DNA of 7,439 bases from Holophagaceae bacterium UBA706 (GCA_002298155.1 DBME01000435.1:6398-13836), one strand, 5' to 3'; numbered from the stretch's first letter, positions 1 through 5,720 are shown. Numbers and translations: made by a program. The notes: generated by a model not told the origin, from the sequence alone.

Positions 1-366
1 CAAAGCCGTTTCAGGCTCCCCGGTCTGACGATGGCGGTGGGACTGGCACTGATCGGAAGCCTCGCTGCGGGGGTCGCCCACCTCAATCGGAAGGACCTCA
101 GCGTCCCCTTCGAGCGGGTCGAGTTCGCGGCAGTGGAGGATGCAATGAAGAAGATCCTCCAGGAGCATTTCGAATCCAAGAAGGATCTGCAGGGCATCGC
201 CGTGAAAACGGTGACGATCCTTCACCGCGAGGGGAATGAATACAGCGGAACCGTCGTCCTTTCGCGGATCGACAGGGAATTCAGCCTGTCGATCCGTCTT
301 ACGATCGAAGGAACCAAGGTGTCCTGGACCCTTCAAGATGTGTCGACCGGAAAAAAGCCTACCTGA
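1..366 (+). CDS. Small exported or membrane-anchored protein of unknown function, 5' partial
   Basis: The reading frame is open to the left edge of the window. The first ATG inside it (position 31) has no Shine-Dalgarno sequence. The residues before that ATG (QSRFRLPGLT) form a basic n-region running straight into the hydrophobic stretch AVGLALIGSLAAGVA, so the true start is most likely outside the window and the protein has a signal peptide or an N-terminal membrane anchor. The remaining ~90 residues are soluble: a charged helical part (about VEFAAVEDAMKKILQEHFES), then alternating beta-type segments (VKTVTILHR, EYSGTVVLS, FSLSIRLTIEG, VSWTLQDV), like a small alpha+beta periplasmic domain. 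I do not recognise the family. It is probably the last gene of its transcript, as 68 bases separate it from the next gene, which has its own strong ribosome binding site. Confidence is in the gene being real, not in a function. Confidence 0.7.
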   Translation, partial: QSRFRLPGLTMAVGLALIGSLAAGVAHLNRKDLSVPFERVEFAAVEDAMKKILQEHFESKKDLQGIAVKTVTILHREGNEYSGTVVLSRIDREFSLSIRLTIEGTKVSWTLQDVSTGKKPT

Positions 367-422
367 CACCTTGTCAATTGTGGCGACGAGAGATCAGGGA
401 ATCCATTTGACCCCGACTACGC

Positions 423-428
423 AAGGAG
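423..428 (+). promoter_or_regulatory. Ribosome binding site AAGGAG
   Basis: AAGGAG lies six bases before the ATG at 435 and fixes the start of the muconolactone-isomerase-like protein. Confidence 0.8.
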
Positions 429-434
429 CCTTCG

Positions 435-722
435 ATGAAAATCCTGGCGCTGGAGGTTGAACGTGCGGGTGCAACCGCGGGCGATTTCGAGCCCCACCTC
501 CGGGCAGAGGCGGCCCAGGCATGGGCCCTCCAGCAGGAGGGAATCCTGCGCGAAATCTATTTCCGCACCGACCAGCATTCGGCCGTCCTCATGCTGGAAT
601 GCGCCGATCTGGCCCAGGCGAACACGGTTCTGGCATCGATGCCGCTTGTGCGGGCGGGCCTGATTACCTTCGAGGTCATTCCCCTTGGTCCCTATGACGG
701 GTTCGAAAGGCTTTTCGCCTGA
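435..722 (+). CDS. Muconolactone-isomerase-like small protein (dimeric alpha/beta barrel type)
   Basis: A 95-residue protein starting MKILALEVE and ending GFERLFA. Length and pattern match the small muconolactone delta-isomerase-like proteins: an N-terminal beta strand, a helix with HLRAEAAQAWALQQEGILREIYF (residues ~21-43), a central strand SAVLMLECADLAQANTVLASMPLV, and a final strand-plus-tail GLITFEVIPLGPYDGFERLFA. The family fold is a ferredoxin-like dimeric barrel. True muconolactone isomerase acts in the catechol branch of the beta-ketoadipate pathway, but no aromatic-degradation gene is nearby, so an actual isomerase role is not supported. Genes of this type are often annotated only generically. 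The start is secured by the AAGGAG site. It stands alone between unrelated small genes. Family call fairly confident, function unknown. Confidence 0.75.
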   Translation: MKILALEVERAGATAGDFEPHLRAEAAQAWALQQEGILREIYFRTDQHSAVLMLECADLAQANTVLASMPLVRAGLITFEVIPLGPYDGFERLFA

Positions 723-797
723 AGGCCCGCCAAGAGCCAGGGGTGTTCGCGGGGAGTAGACCCAATCAGAAGACTATCAAGAACGGAGATTAGGCCC

Positions 798-1202
798 ATG
801 GCTGCAATCCTCGATCCTCCAAGCGCCACCGAACTCAAGTCCACCCTGAAATCCGCGCTTCCCGTGTGGCAGGCACTGATCCAGGGGGCCGAAACCCGGT
901 GCGTTCCGTTGCTCCAGGTGTGGAAGCCGTCGAAGACCGGATTCGACCGCATGTGCCTGTTGCAGCATCGGAAGAGAACCATCCTCTACCTGACGCCCGA
1001 TGTGGACGCCATCTGGGTGGCCGTCATTCTGGGGGAACGCGCGTACCAGATCGCATTGGGCAGTTCCCTCTCGGCCAGGATCAAGGACCTCTTCACCCAG
1101 GCAAAACCATACGTGGAGGGCCGTGGGATCCGGTTTTCAGTGACCTCGGCCGAGGACCTCGCTGAGGTTTTCGAGCTGATTCGGATCAAGATGACGCCCT
1201 GA
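798..1202 (+). CDS. DUF3788 family protein
   Basis: A 134-residue cytosolic protein with no signal peptide or membrane segment. The pattern fits DUF3788: an N-terminal helical part ending in PVWQALIQGAE; the core 'W.PSKTGFDRMCLLQHRKRTILYLTPDVDAIWVAVILGERAYQIAL', in which a substituted tryptophan/lysine motif precedes a basic strand (KRTILYL) and a hydrophobic strand (IWVAVILGE); then YVEGRGIRFSVTSAEDLAEVFELIRIKM, the conserved C-terminal 'G.G....V....DL..V..L..IK' ending. The family length is typically 130-150 residues, so this is complete. GGAG at 785-788, nine bases before the ATG, supports the start. The biochemical function of DUF3788 is not known to me. It has 75 bases of spacing from the preceding gene and no obvious functional link to either neighbour. 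Confidence 0.75.
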   Translation: MAAILDPPSATELKSTLKSALPVWQALIQGAETRCVPLLQVWKPSKTGFDRMCLLQHRKRTILYLTPDVDAIWVAVILGERAYQIALGSSLSARIKDLFTQAKPYVEGRGIRFSVTSAEDLAEVFELIRIKMTP

Positions 1203-1426
1203 CCTGCGGCCCCGGCGAGCGCCATCCCATAGTGCGTCCCGCCACGCCACCCTCGCTGCAGGAAGGCGGCCAGCTACCGTTGTGCCAGGCAGGGCCGGGG
1301 AACGGCTGCCGGAGCCGGGCAAGGCCCTGGCGCCACCTCCCGGGCGATCTTGGGCGCCCTGGCCTCCATCATGGCCCGCATGGCCCTGGGGGAATCCACC
1401 CGCATCGAGGCACCCATCCAGCTATG

Positions 1427-1432
1427 TATAAT
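1427..1432 (+). promoter_or_regulatory. Possible -10 element TATAAT
   Basis: A perfect TATAAT hexamer in an otherwise GC-rich region, upstream of the interrupted gene at 1565. No convincing TTGACA-like -35 is found 16-18 bases upstream (ATCGAG region). If used, transcription would start near 1439 and give a leader of about 125 bases. It may also be chance in a locally AT-rich patch. Confidence 0.35.
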
Positions 1433-1551
1433 CAGCGCAAGCTCCTGAACCCTGTCTATACGATTCATCGGGGCATACTGGGCGATTTCTGGAACACTCC
1501 CTCAAGGTGGACAGGGCCTTCTTTATGCCTGGATTGATCTCACCAAACTCC

Positions 1552-1556
1552 AAGGA
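1552..1556 (+). promoter_or_regulatory. Ribosome binding site AAGGA before the interrupted gene
   Basis: AAGGA lies eight bases before the ATG at 1565. The translation signal of the interrupted gene is therefore intact. Confidence 0.65.
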
Positions 1557-1564
1557 CTTCATTT

Positions 1565-1948
1565 ATGGAACCCAAGGTGCTATTCCGCCCCGTCGGCCCT
1601 ACGGAACTGGCCTTGATCGAGGCTTCCGGATGGAAGGCCTTTCCACCACGTTTGCCTGATCAGCCCATCTTTTACCCAGTCCTCAACGAAGCCTATGCCG
1701 TGCAGATCGCCCGGGACTGAAACGTCAAGGACAGCGGGTCAGGGTATGTCACCCGGTTTGCCGTGGATGGGGAGTATGCCAAGCGTTACCCCGTCCAGAT
1801 CGTGGGATCCTCCCTGCACGAGGAACTCTGGGTGCCGGCCGAAGCGTTGGAGGAGTTCAACAACCATATCCTCGGCCTCATTGAGGTCGTCCAGGAATTC
1901 CGCAACGGCATGCGTTCCTCGGGGCAAGATGGAATTGCTACGGAATAG
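1565..1948 (+). pseudogene. 'ADP-ribosylation/crystallin J1'-type small protein gene with one in-frame TGA
   Basis: From the ATG at 1565 the frame reads through to the TAG at 1946-1948 (127 codons), interrupted only by a TGA at 1718-1720 (codon 52). The part before it (MEPKVLFRPVGPTELALIE, FPPRLPDQPIFYPVLNEAYA, VQIARD) and the part after it (NVKDSGSGYVTRFAVDGEY, then HEELWVPAEALEEFNNHILG, IEVVQEF) together match, from my knowledge of the family, a full-length member of the small proteins named 'ADP-ribosylation/crystallin J1', about 110-130 aa. In those the position is usually a tryptophan in an 'RDWN'/'xxWN' motif, so one TGG to TGA change (third base, 1720) explains the stop. The ribosome binding site is intact and there is no frameshift, so the lesion looks recent, or is a sequencing error. 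The biochemical function of these proteins is not established despite the name. The last 20 bases overlap the next gene's start. Confidence 0.75.
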
Positions 1949-2303
1949 CCTTTCCCGATTGGGCCTGCACCTGCGGTGCACGCTCCTTTTCGCAGTTGTG
2001 GCCGTGGCCATGCCTGCCAGGACGCCCCACCTGGTTCGGCTTGACCGGATCGGGCAATTCCCGGTGAACCAACGAATTGCCATTTCGGCGGTCTTCCATC
2101 ACCTGAAGGCTTCGGGCGAGGATCCTCGGGATCGCTTCGCCGAGGTCAGCGGTGATCCACGCAAGGTGTTTACCGTCACTCTTTGGTCAAGACAGAGTGT
2201 CCTCCTGATGAAGAAAGGAAGGCCCGTCAATACTGGCGGTGGGGAAATCTTCAGGGTCGATCCCACCTCCGGCCAGATTCTGGAGACCCTTTACGAGCAG
2301 TGA
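1929..2303 (+). CDS. Small secreted protein of unknown function
   Basis: A 124-residue protein from the ATG at 1929. The frame is open further upstream, but that part is out-of-frame sequence over the interrupted gene, so it should not be included. The chosen start gives a clear Sec signal: basic n-region (MELLRNSLSRLGLHLR), hydrophobic core (CTLLFAVVAVAM) and a probable cleavage near PARTP. The mature part is about 95 residues and ends with VFTVTLWSRQSVLLMKKG, GGGEIFRVDPTSGQILETLYEQ. The final 'GGG.E.FRVD..SG.IL' resembles the beta-hairpin ends of PepSY-like and NTF2-fold-immunity-like periplasmic domains, a loose resemblance only. There is no strong Shine-Dalgarno sequence (GGGGCAAG just before the ATG), and the 20-base overlap with the upstream frame suggests translational coupling. 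The nonsense codon upstream could therefore have a polar effect on this gene. Confidence 0.65.
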   Translation: MELLRNSLSRLGLHLRCTLLFAVVAVAMPARTPHLVRLDRIGQFPVNQRIAISAVFHHLKASGEDPRDRFAEVSGDPRKVFTVTLWSRQSVLLMKKGRPVNTGGGEIFRVDPTSGQILETLYEQ

Positions 2304-2306
2304 AAC

Positions 2307-2329
2307 GCTGGCGAATCAAGGGTGCCAGC
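2307..2329 (+). terminator. Weak hairpin after the secreted-protein gene
   Basis: GCTGGC (2307-2312) and GCCAGC (2324-2329) form a six-base stem with an 11-base loop four bases after the stop codon. No T-run follows, so intrinsic termination is not convincing. Confidence 0.3.
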
Positions 2330-2386
2330 CCGCACGATCCGCCTTTCGCGATGCCAAGATAGATTCACGATTCCTTTTGGTGTGAC

Positions 2387-2845
2387 ATGACTTCAGCCAT
2401 CCTCCGGTGCCCGGCCTGCGCGAAGGTTCTGCCCGAGGCACAGGCGAAGGTCCTCGGCCAGGAACGGCGGAACGGCGAGTACAGCCCATGGTTCCTTGCC
2501 GGCTACTGTTCCTACGCATGCCACACCGCCACCCAAGGCGCCCCCGAACCGAAGTCAGCGCCCAGCCCACCCAATCCGGGCCTGCGGCTGCGACAGCCAC
2601 CAGCCGCCATGGACGAGCCTTCCTTCGAAGCTTTCCCCTTGGACGATTCCCGGCAGGCCCGTTGGGAAATCCTCTCGGGCCTGGGCCTGACCTTCCTGGG
2701 GGCGTTGGTGACGGGCGGCACCTACTATCTGGCCAGCGCCCGCCTCACGCAGCCCTACGTGGTGATCGCCTACGGCCCCCTCCTATGCGGCGTGGGCCGG
2801 CTGTGCCAGGGGCTGTTCGACTATGCGATGCTGAAATGGTTCTAG
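2387..2845 (+). CDS. Zinc-site protein with C-terminal membrane hairpin
   Basis: A 152-residue protein with two parts joined by a proline-rich linker (about residues 51-75, APEPKSAPSPPNPG). The N-terminal part has CPAC (C8, C11) and YCSYAC (C41, C45), a four-cysteine arrangement typical of small treble-clef or zinc-ribbon sites. The C-terminal part has two hydrophobic segments, about 95-117 (ILSGLGLTFLGALVTGGTYYLAS) and 124-143 (YVVIAYGPLLCGVGRLCQGL), separated by a short polar turn. That hairpin, with 'G.TYY.AS' then 'Y....GP...G..R...GL', resembles a membrane hairpin common in bacterial proteins of unknown function that have a zinc finger in front. Expected topology: inner membrane, zinc site in the cytoplasm. 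The ribosome binding site is poor, but no better start exists before the cysteines. It looks monocistronic. No specific function can be given. Confidence 0.7.
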   Translation: MTSAILRCPACAKVLPEAQAKVLGQERRNGEYSPWFLAGYCSYACHTATQGAPEPKSAPSPPNPGLRLRQPPAAMDEPSFEAFPLDDSRQARWEILSGLGLTFLGALVTGGTYYLASARLTQPYVVIAYGPLLCGVGRLCQGLFDYAMLKWF

Positions 2846-2945
2846 CAGCCAATGGCCCTATGCCACTGCACCATCACCGCGGCACCGCCACAGCCTGAGG
2901 AACAAACTCCCATCCGTTCTAGAAAGGCGGCGGGAAAGCTCCTCC

Positions 2946-2974
2946 CGTGCGACACTAAAGGCTGCTTTCGCACG
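2946..2974. promoter_or_regulatory. Inverted repeat in front of the 185-aa gene (possible operator)
   Basis: CGTGCGA (2946-2952) and TCGCACG (2968-2974) are perfect seven-base complementary arms 15 bases apart, ending five bases before the GAGGAG ribosome binding site. It overlaps the candidate -10 element, so an operator is as likely as an mRNA hairpin. Confidence 0.4.
2948..2956 (+). promoter_or_regulatory. Candidate extended -10 (TGCGACACT)
   Basis: TG-C-GACACT has the TGn-hexamer layout of an extended -10 element and lies 38 bases (hexamer start) before the ATG at 2989. A very similar motif, TGCGACAAT, lies at 5712-5720 at nearly the same distance from another start. No -35 is visible. 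Confidence 0.3.
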
Positions 2975-2988
2975 TAATGAGGAGTTCC

Positions 2989-3546
2989 ATGACCGAAGCA
3001 CCCGGAAAAGCCGCCAAAAAGGTGAAGGTGAAGCCTCAGACCCCTGAGGAACGCATGGAGGCCTTGCGTTATAACCACATGATGTACGGGCGCACCGCCA
3101 ACGAGATGAGCCCCAACGCCAAGAAGGTCGACTACGGCGCACCCTACCTGAAGCACCCCAAGTTCCAGGGCCTCATGTCCGCCTTCAAGAACGGGACCAA
3201 GTTCCAGTTCAGCGTGGTGGACAAAGGCAAGACCCACATCATTTCCACCGACGGCACCCACATCAATTTCAACGAGAAGGTGATTTTCTATTCCCGGGCC
3301 CTGAACAAGTACGAGCGCAGCCTGCTCATGGACCGGAGCGTCGTCCTCCAGCACAAGACCATCGACGCCTTCGTGCACATGGTGATCGCGGTGATCCGGT
3401 TCCTGCCTGAGCTGGATTCGCCCGCCCTGACCTTCCGGAACAACGAATTCCTCTACGGCGACACCGAACTGAGCGTGGGCATCGCCGAACAGGGTCCGAA
3501 CATCCTCATCGGCGGCTACAAGATCAACCTTGGCAAGACCAAGTAG
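2989..3546 (+). CDS. Cytosolic protein of unknown family, cotranscribed with the J-domain gene
   Basis: A 185-residue protein. An in-frame ATG also exists at 2977, but it overlaps the Shine-Dalgarno sequence GAGGAG (2979-2984), which sits four bases before the ATG at 2989, so 2989 is the start. The first ~20 residues are lysine-, alanine- and proline-rich (GKAAKKVKVKPQTP) and probably disordered. The rest looks like an alpha/beta fold: a helical part (EERMEALRYNHMMYGRTANEM), strand pairs (FQFSVVDKGKTHIISTDGTHINFN), a helical part around HKTIDAFVHMVIAVIRFLPEL, and a beta-rich end (LTFRNNEFLYGDTELSVGI, NILIGGYKINLG). There is no cysteine, tryptophan, signal peptide or membrane segment. I do not recognise the family. 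Its 3' end overlaps the most likely start of the membrane J-domain gene by 17 bases, so the two are probably one operon and may work together. Confidence 0.75.
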   Translation: MTEAPGKAAKKVKVKPQTPEERMEALRYNHMMYGRTANEMSPNAKKVDYGAPYLKHPKFQGLMSAFKNGTKFQFSVVDKGKTHIISTDGTHINFNEKVIFYSRALNKYERSLLMDRSVVLQHKTIDAFVHMVIAVIRFLPELDSPALTFRNNEFLYGDTELSVGIAEQGPNILIGGYKINLGKTK

Positions 3547-4981
3547 CTCGATCCACTGGCGGGGCCGCCTCGGCGTCTTCCACTGGGACCGGAACGGGAC
3601 CCAGGTGCGGATGTGGCTCCGCCTTGCCGGACATTCCCTCTGGATCGACACCCCCATGGGCCGGCTGGAGGTGGACGGCCGGAGCCTGGTGCTGGGTTCC
3701 TGGATCGCCCGGCGACCTCTTCATTGCCTGGAGGGCCGGCGGCTTGAGGTGGCTCCGCCCGAGGGCCTGGACCCCCAGCAGACCGGGGCCTACGGGCGCC
3801 TGGCCGCGTTCCTGGACACCCACCGTAGGCGCCGGTTCCTCAACGGCTTCCTGGAAGCCCTGCCCGGGACGGGTGGCACCTGGGCCCTCCTGCTCCTGCT
3901 GCTCCCGTTCTACGGCTGGGGCCTGACCGTATTGAACCCCGGCACGGGCGCCTTCCCCACCCCGGGGGTCCTGGGCGGCGCCCTCCTGGCGGGCGCGGCC
4001 CTGGCGGCGGGGCGCCTGAAGGGACTCACGGCCCTGGTGTGGGCCGTGGCGGGCATCCTGGCCTACCTTACCCTTCAGCCCGACCCCGTGCCGCCCATGC
4101 TCCTCCTGGCGGCCCTGGCTCTGGTGTGGGCCTTCGGGGGCATCCGGCTCCTGGGTCCCCTGCCCTGGGTCCTGGCGCTGCTGGCCGCGCCGGGGACGTT
4201 CCCGGCCCGGATGGCCACGCCCCATGCGCTCTACGCGCTGCTGCCGGGTCTCGCGGCCGGGTTCCTGGCGCTGCACCGGGAGAAGGTGGCGCTGGCTTCG
4301 GGGCGGGACGCCATCTGGCGCTTCGAGATCCTGGCCAAGGCCCTGGCGGAGGTGGACAAAAGCCAGTTGTGGGCCCTTCATCCCGTATTCCGTGCCCAGG
4401 CCCCGCCCGAGGCGGCCCATCTGGCGCCGGTGTTCCTGAGCCTGGACCGGGACCAGCAGCCCTGGGAGGCCGTGTCCCCGGAGGGGCGGTGGATCTTTTT
4501 CCCCGACGCGGTGCTGGAGGTCCAGGACGCCAGCGGCACGGCGCGGCTGGTGCCCCGGAGCCGGATCCGGGTGGAGGGGACGCCCTGCAGCTGGCCCGCC
4601 GCCCCTCCCGGCATGGGGGATGAGCAGTTCGCCCTGTCCCTCCGGGGCGAGGGACTCACGGGGCTGGACCTGGTCTTCGGGCACGGCTGGCAGGGGCGGC
4701 GGCTGCTGCAGCGCCTGTCCCAATGGATCGGGCCCGGCGAGGCGGTGGCGCCGGAAGCCATCGCGCCCGTGGATTCGGACGAGGCCGAAGCCTGGCGGCT
4801 GCTGGGCCTGGCGCCCGGCGCGAGCGCCAAGGACCTCCAGCGGGCCTACCACCGCCAGGCGCGGCGCTTCCACCCGGATTTCTGCCCGAACCTGCCCGAG
4901 GCCGAGCGGCGCGAACGGGAGGACCTCATGGTGCGGCTCAACGATGCCTACGACCGGCTCCGCAGACAGAAGGCGGCCTGA
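3530..4981 (+). CDS. Polytopic membrane protein with C-terminal J domain
   Basis: A 483-residue protein if it starts at the TTG at 3530, overlapping the upstream stop. That start has no good ribosome binding site; GTG 3605 and ATG 3611 are alternatives, but the codons between look coding (RGRLGVFHWDRNG). Order: a beta-rich soluble part (~10-78); about five or six hydrophobic segments (roughly 117-135, 145-162, 164-182, 189-205, 207-222, 231-249); a soluble middle part (~255-410, including RWIFFPDAVLEVQDASGTARLVP); and a J domain (~417-480) with YHRQARRFHPDF. The HPD triad (H448-P449-D450), needed to stimulate the Hsp70 ATPase, is intact, followed by the helix-III/IV part MVRLNDAYDRLRR. There is no G/F region or cysteine-rich zinc domain, so it is a type III (class C) J-protein. 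It would present a DnaK-type chaperone at the inner membrane. No dnaK or grpE gene is nearby. J domain confident, role unknown. Confidence 0.8.
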   Translation: MARPSSSIHWRGRLGVFHWDRNGTQVRMWLRLAGHSLWIDTPMGRLEVDGRSLVLGSWIARRPLHCLEGRRLEVAPPEGLDPQQTGAYGRLAAFLDTHRRRRFLNGFLEALPGTGGTWALLLLLLPFYGWGLTVLNPGTGAFPTPGVLGGALLAGAALAAGRLKGLTALVWAVAGILAYLTLQPDPVPPMLLLAALALVWAFGGIRLLGPLPWVLALLAAPGTFPARMATPHALYALLPGLAAGFLALHREKVALASGRDAIWRFEILAKALAEVDKSQLWALHPVFRAQAPPEAAHLAPVFLSLDRDQQPWEAVSPEGRWIFFPDAVLEVQDASGTARLVPRSRIRVEGTPCSWPAAPPGMGDEQFALSLRGEGLTGLDLVFGHGWQGRRLLQRLSQWIGPGEAVAPEAIAPVDSDEAEAWRLLGLAPGASAKDLQRAYHRQARRFHPDFCPNLPEAERREREDLMVRLNDAYDRLRRQKAA

Positions 4982-4983
4982 GC

Positions 4984-5001
4984 GCCCGGGTCAGAACGGG
5001 C
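4984..5001. other. Small dyad between convergent genes
   Basis: GCCCG (4984-4988) and CGGGC (4997-5001), loop of eight bases, spans the nine-base gap between the J-domain gene and the convergent minus-strand gene. It is too weak and has no T-run, so termination here is unproven. Confidence 0.2.
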
Positions 5002-5596
5002 AGATGATCGCCTTGCTCGCCTCCTGGCGCAAAGCCTCCAGGGCGTCCTGGGTGTCGAAGTCCAGCGCCAGCTCCAGGTAATCCGACTCCCTATTGTCGA
5101 TCCACCAGCTCGCCTCGGTCCTCGCCAGGAGGAGGGGCAGCACCCGGCCGAGGTAGCGGTCCGTGGCGGGTTCCAGGCCCTTGAGCTTGCGTTCCTGGTC
5201 CATGCGCCAGGCCTCCACCTTGACCTTCGCCAGCACCTCGGCCCGCAGGGACCTTGCCCAGGACACCTGCCTGGCGGCGCCCTCCAGGTCGGGGAGATCC
5301 GGGATGCCGCAGAGGGCCTCCTGCTCCTCGGCCTTGGCCAGGGACCAGCAGGACGTGCACAGCTGGGTCTTCTGCCACGCGATGTCCTTGGCCTTCTTCC
5401 AGGCGGGGCCGGTAAGGGCGTGGGGCTCCTTGTGGCCGCAGGTGTGCTTGACGCTGGTGCCGCGCTTGCGGGTGCCCACGGTCGATGGCCGTCGGGGGCG
5501 CGCGGGCTTGGCCTTGGCCCGGGGCTTCGCCTTCAGGCCCGCCTTGGCGGGGCCGCTCCGGGTGCTCTTGCCGGGTTTCCGGCTGGGAAAAGCCAT
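4991..5596 (-). CDS. Putative zinc-binding protein with basic N-terminal tail
   Basis: A 201-residue protein. AGGAG (minus strand, 5604-5608) lies seven bases before the ATG and fixes the start. Residues 1-50 are a lysine/arginine/proline/alanine-rich tail (PAKAGLKAKPRAKAKPARPRR) likely to be disordered and to bind nucleic acid or other acidic partners. Next comes HTCGH (C53, H55) and, 25 residues on, CTSC (C80, C83): a C-x-H ... C-x-x-C set suited to one zinc ion. The rest is helical (QVSWARSLRAEVLAKVKVEAWRM) and then TEASWWIDNRE near residue 165, ending with a short acidic helix. Small 'CGH...CxxC...W(A)xxLR...WWID' proteins occur in bacteria and phages with no known function, and this looks like one. 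It is convergent with the J-domain gene with a nine-base gap. A role in nucleic-acid binding is inference from the tail and zinc site only. Confidence 0.7.
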   Translation of the reverse strand: MAFPSRKPGKSTRSGPAKAGLKAKPRAKAKPARPRRPSTVGTRKRGTSVKHTCGHKEPHALTGPAWKKAKDIAWQKTQLCTSCWSLAKAEEQEALCGIPDLPDLEGAARQVSWARSLRAEVLAKVKVEAWRMDQERKLKGLEPATDRYLGRVLPLLLARTEASWWIDNRESDYLELALDFDTQDALEALRQEASKAIICPF

Positions 5597-5603
5597 GCGT
5601 CGT

Positions 5604-5608
5604 CTCCT
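5604..5608 (-). promoter_or_regulatory. Ribosome binding site AGGAG for the zinc-site protein
   Basis: AGGAG on the minus strand seven bases before the ATG at 5596 confirms that start over any upstream one. Confidence 0.75.
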
Positions 5609-5617
5609 GGCCGCCCC

Positions 5618-5635
5618 GGCAGGGCGTGCCCTGCC
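5618..5635. promoter_or_regulatory. Inverted repeat in the divergent intergenic region
   Basis: GGCAGGGC (5618-5625) and GCCCTGCC (5628-5635) are perfect eight-base arms with a two-base centre. It lies about 20 bases upstream of the minus-strand start at 5596. As RNA it would be a seven-base stem with a four-base loop (CGTG); as DNA it could be an operator. No T-run is present, so a terminator is unlikely. Confidence 0.4.
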
Positions 5636-5711
5636 TCAATCCTGGTCTGGACGGGCGCCGGGGACAAGCCTTCCCCCGCCCACGTTCCGCTGGGTCCCGC
5701 CTCCGGACGTC

Positions 5712-5720
5712 TGCGACAAT
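5712..5720 (+). promoter_or_regulatory. Candidate extended -10 (TGCGACAAT)
   Basis: TG-C-GACAAT, an extended -10 layout, lies 35 bases (hexamer start) before the ATG at 5750. No -35 is visible. It nearly repeats the motif at 2948-2956. Confidence 0.35.

Larger units (their letters stand above)
1203..1564 (+). other. Gene-poor stretch with a TATAAT element
   Basis: 362 bases between the DUF3788 gene and the interrupted gene. Short open frames exist on both strands, but none has a ribosome binding site or a recognisable protein. One frame, around 1338-1400, reads like a helix (SRAILGALASIMARMALGE) but is stop-bounded, has no good start and could be a remnant of a decayed gene. The right third becomes AT-richer and holds a perfect TATAAT at 1427-1432. 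An inverted repeat CCCTGTC (1450-1456) / GACAGGG (1510-1516) lies further on. Nothing else was found. Confidence 0.5.

Noticed and set aside
1718..1720. Selenocysteine at the in-frame TGA
   Set aside because: The family appears to have tryptophan, not cysteine, at this position, and no obvious selenocysteine-insertion hairpin follows directly.
1695..1928. Extending the small secreted protein upstream to 1695
   Set aside because: This part lies out of frame over the interrupted gene, and its residues look random; the signal peptide begins at the ATG at 1929.
1..2303. Integron gene-cassette array (row of small same-strand genes)
   Set aside because: No GTTRRRY/RYYYAAC pairs typical of attC sites were seen in the gaps after the genes, and no integrase is present.
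2977..2988. ATG at 2977 as the start of the 185-aa gene
   Set aside because: It overlaps the Shine-Dalgarno sequence that serves the ATG at 2989.
2842..3657. Antisense frame of 271 codons on the minus strand
   Set aside because: Mirror of the 185-aa gene, which has a strong ribosome binding site and a natural protein composition on the + strand.
3524..4873. Long antisense open frame (449 codons, minus strand) over the J-domain gene
   Set aside because: Its product is a low-complexity string of P, G, Q, R and A typical of the mirror frame of GC-rich genes; the + strand has a J domain and membrane segments.
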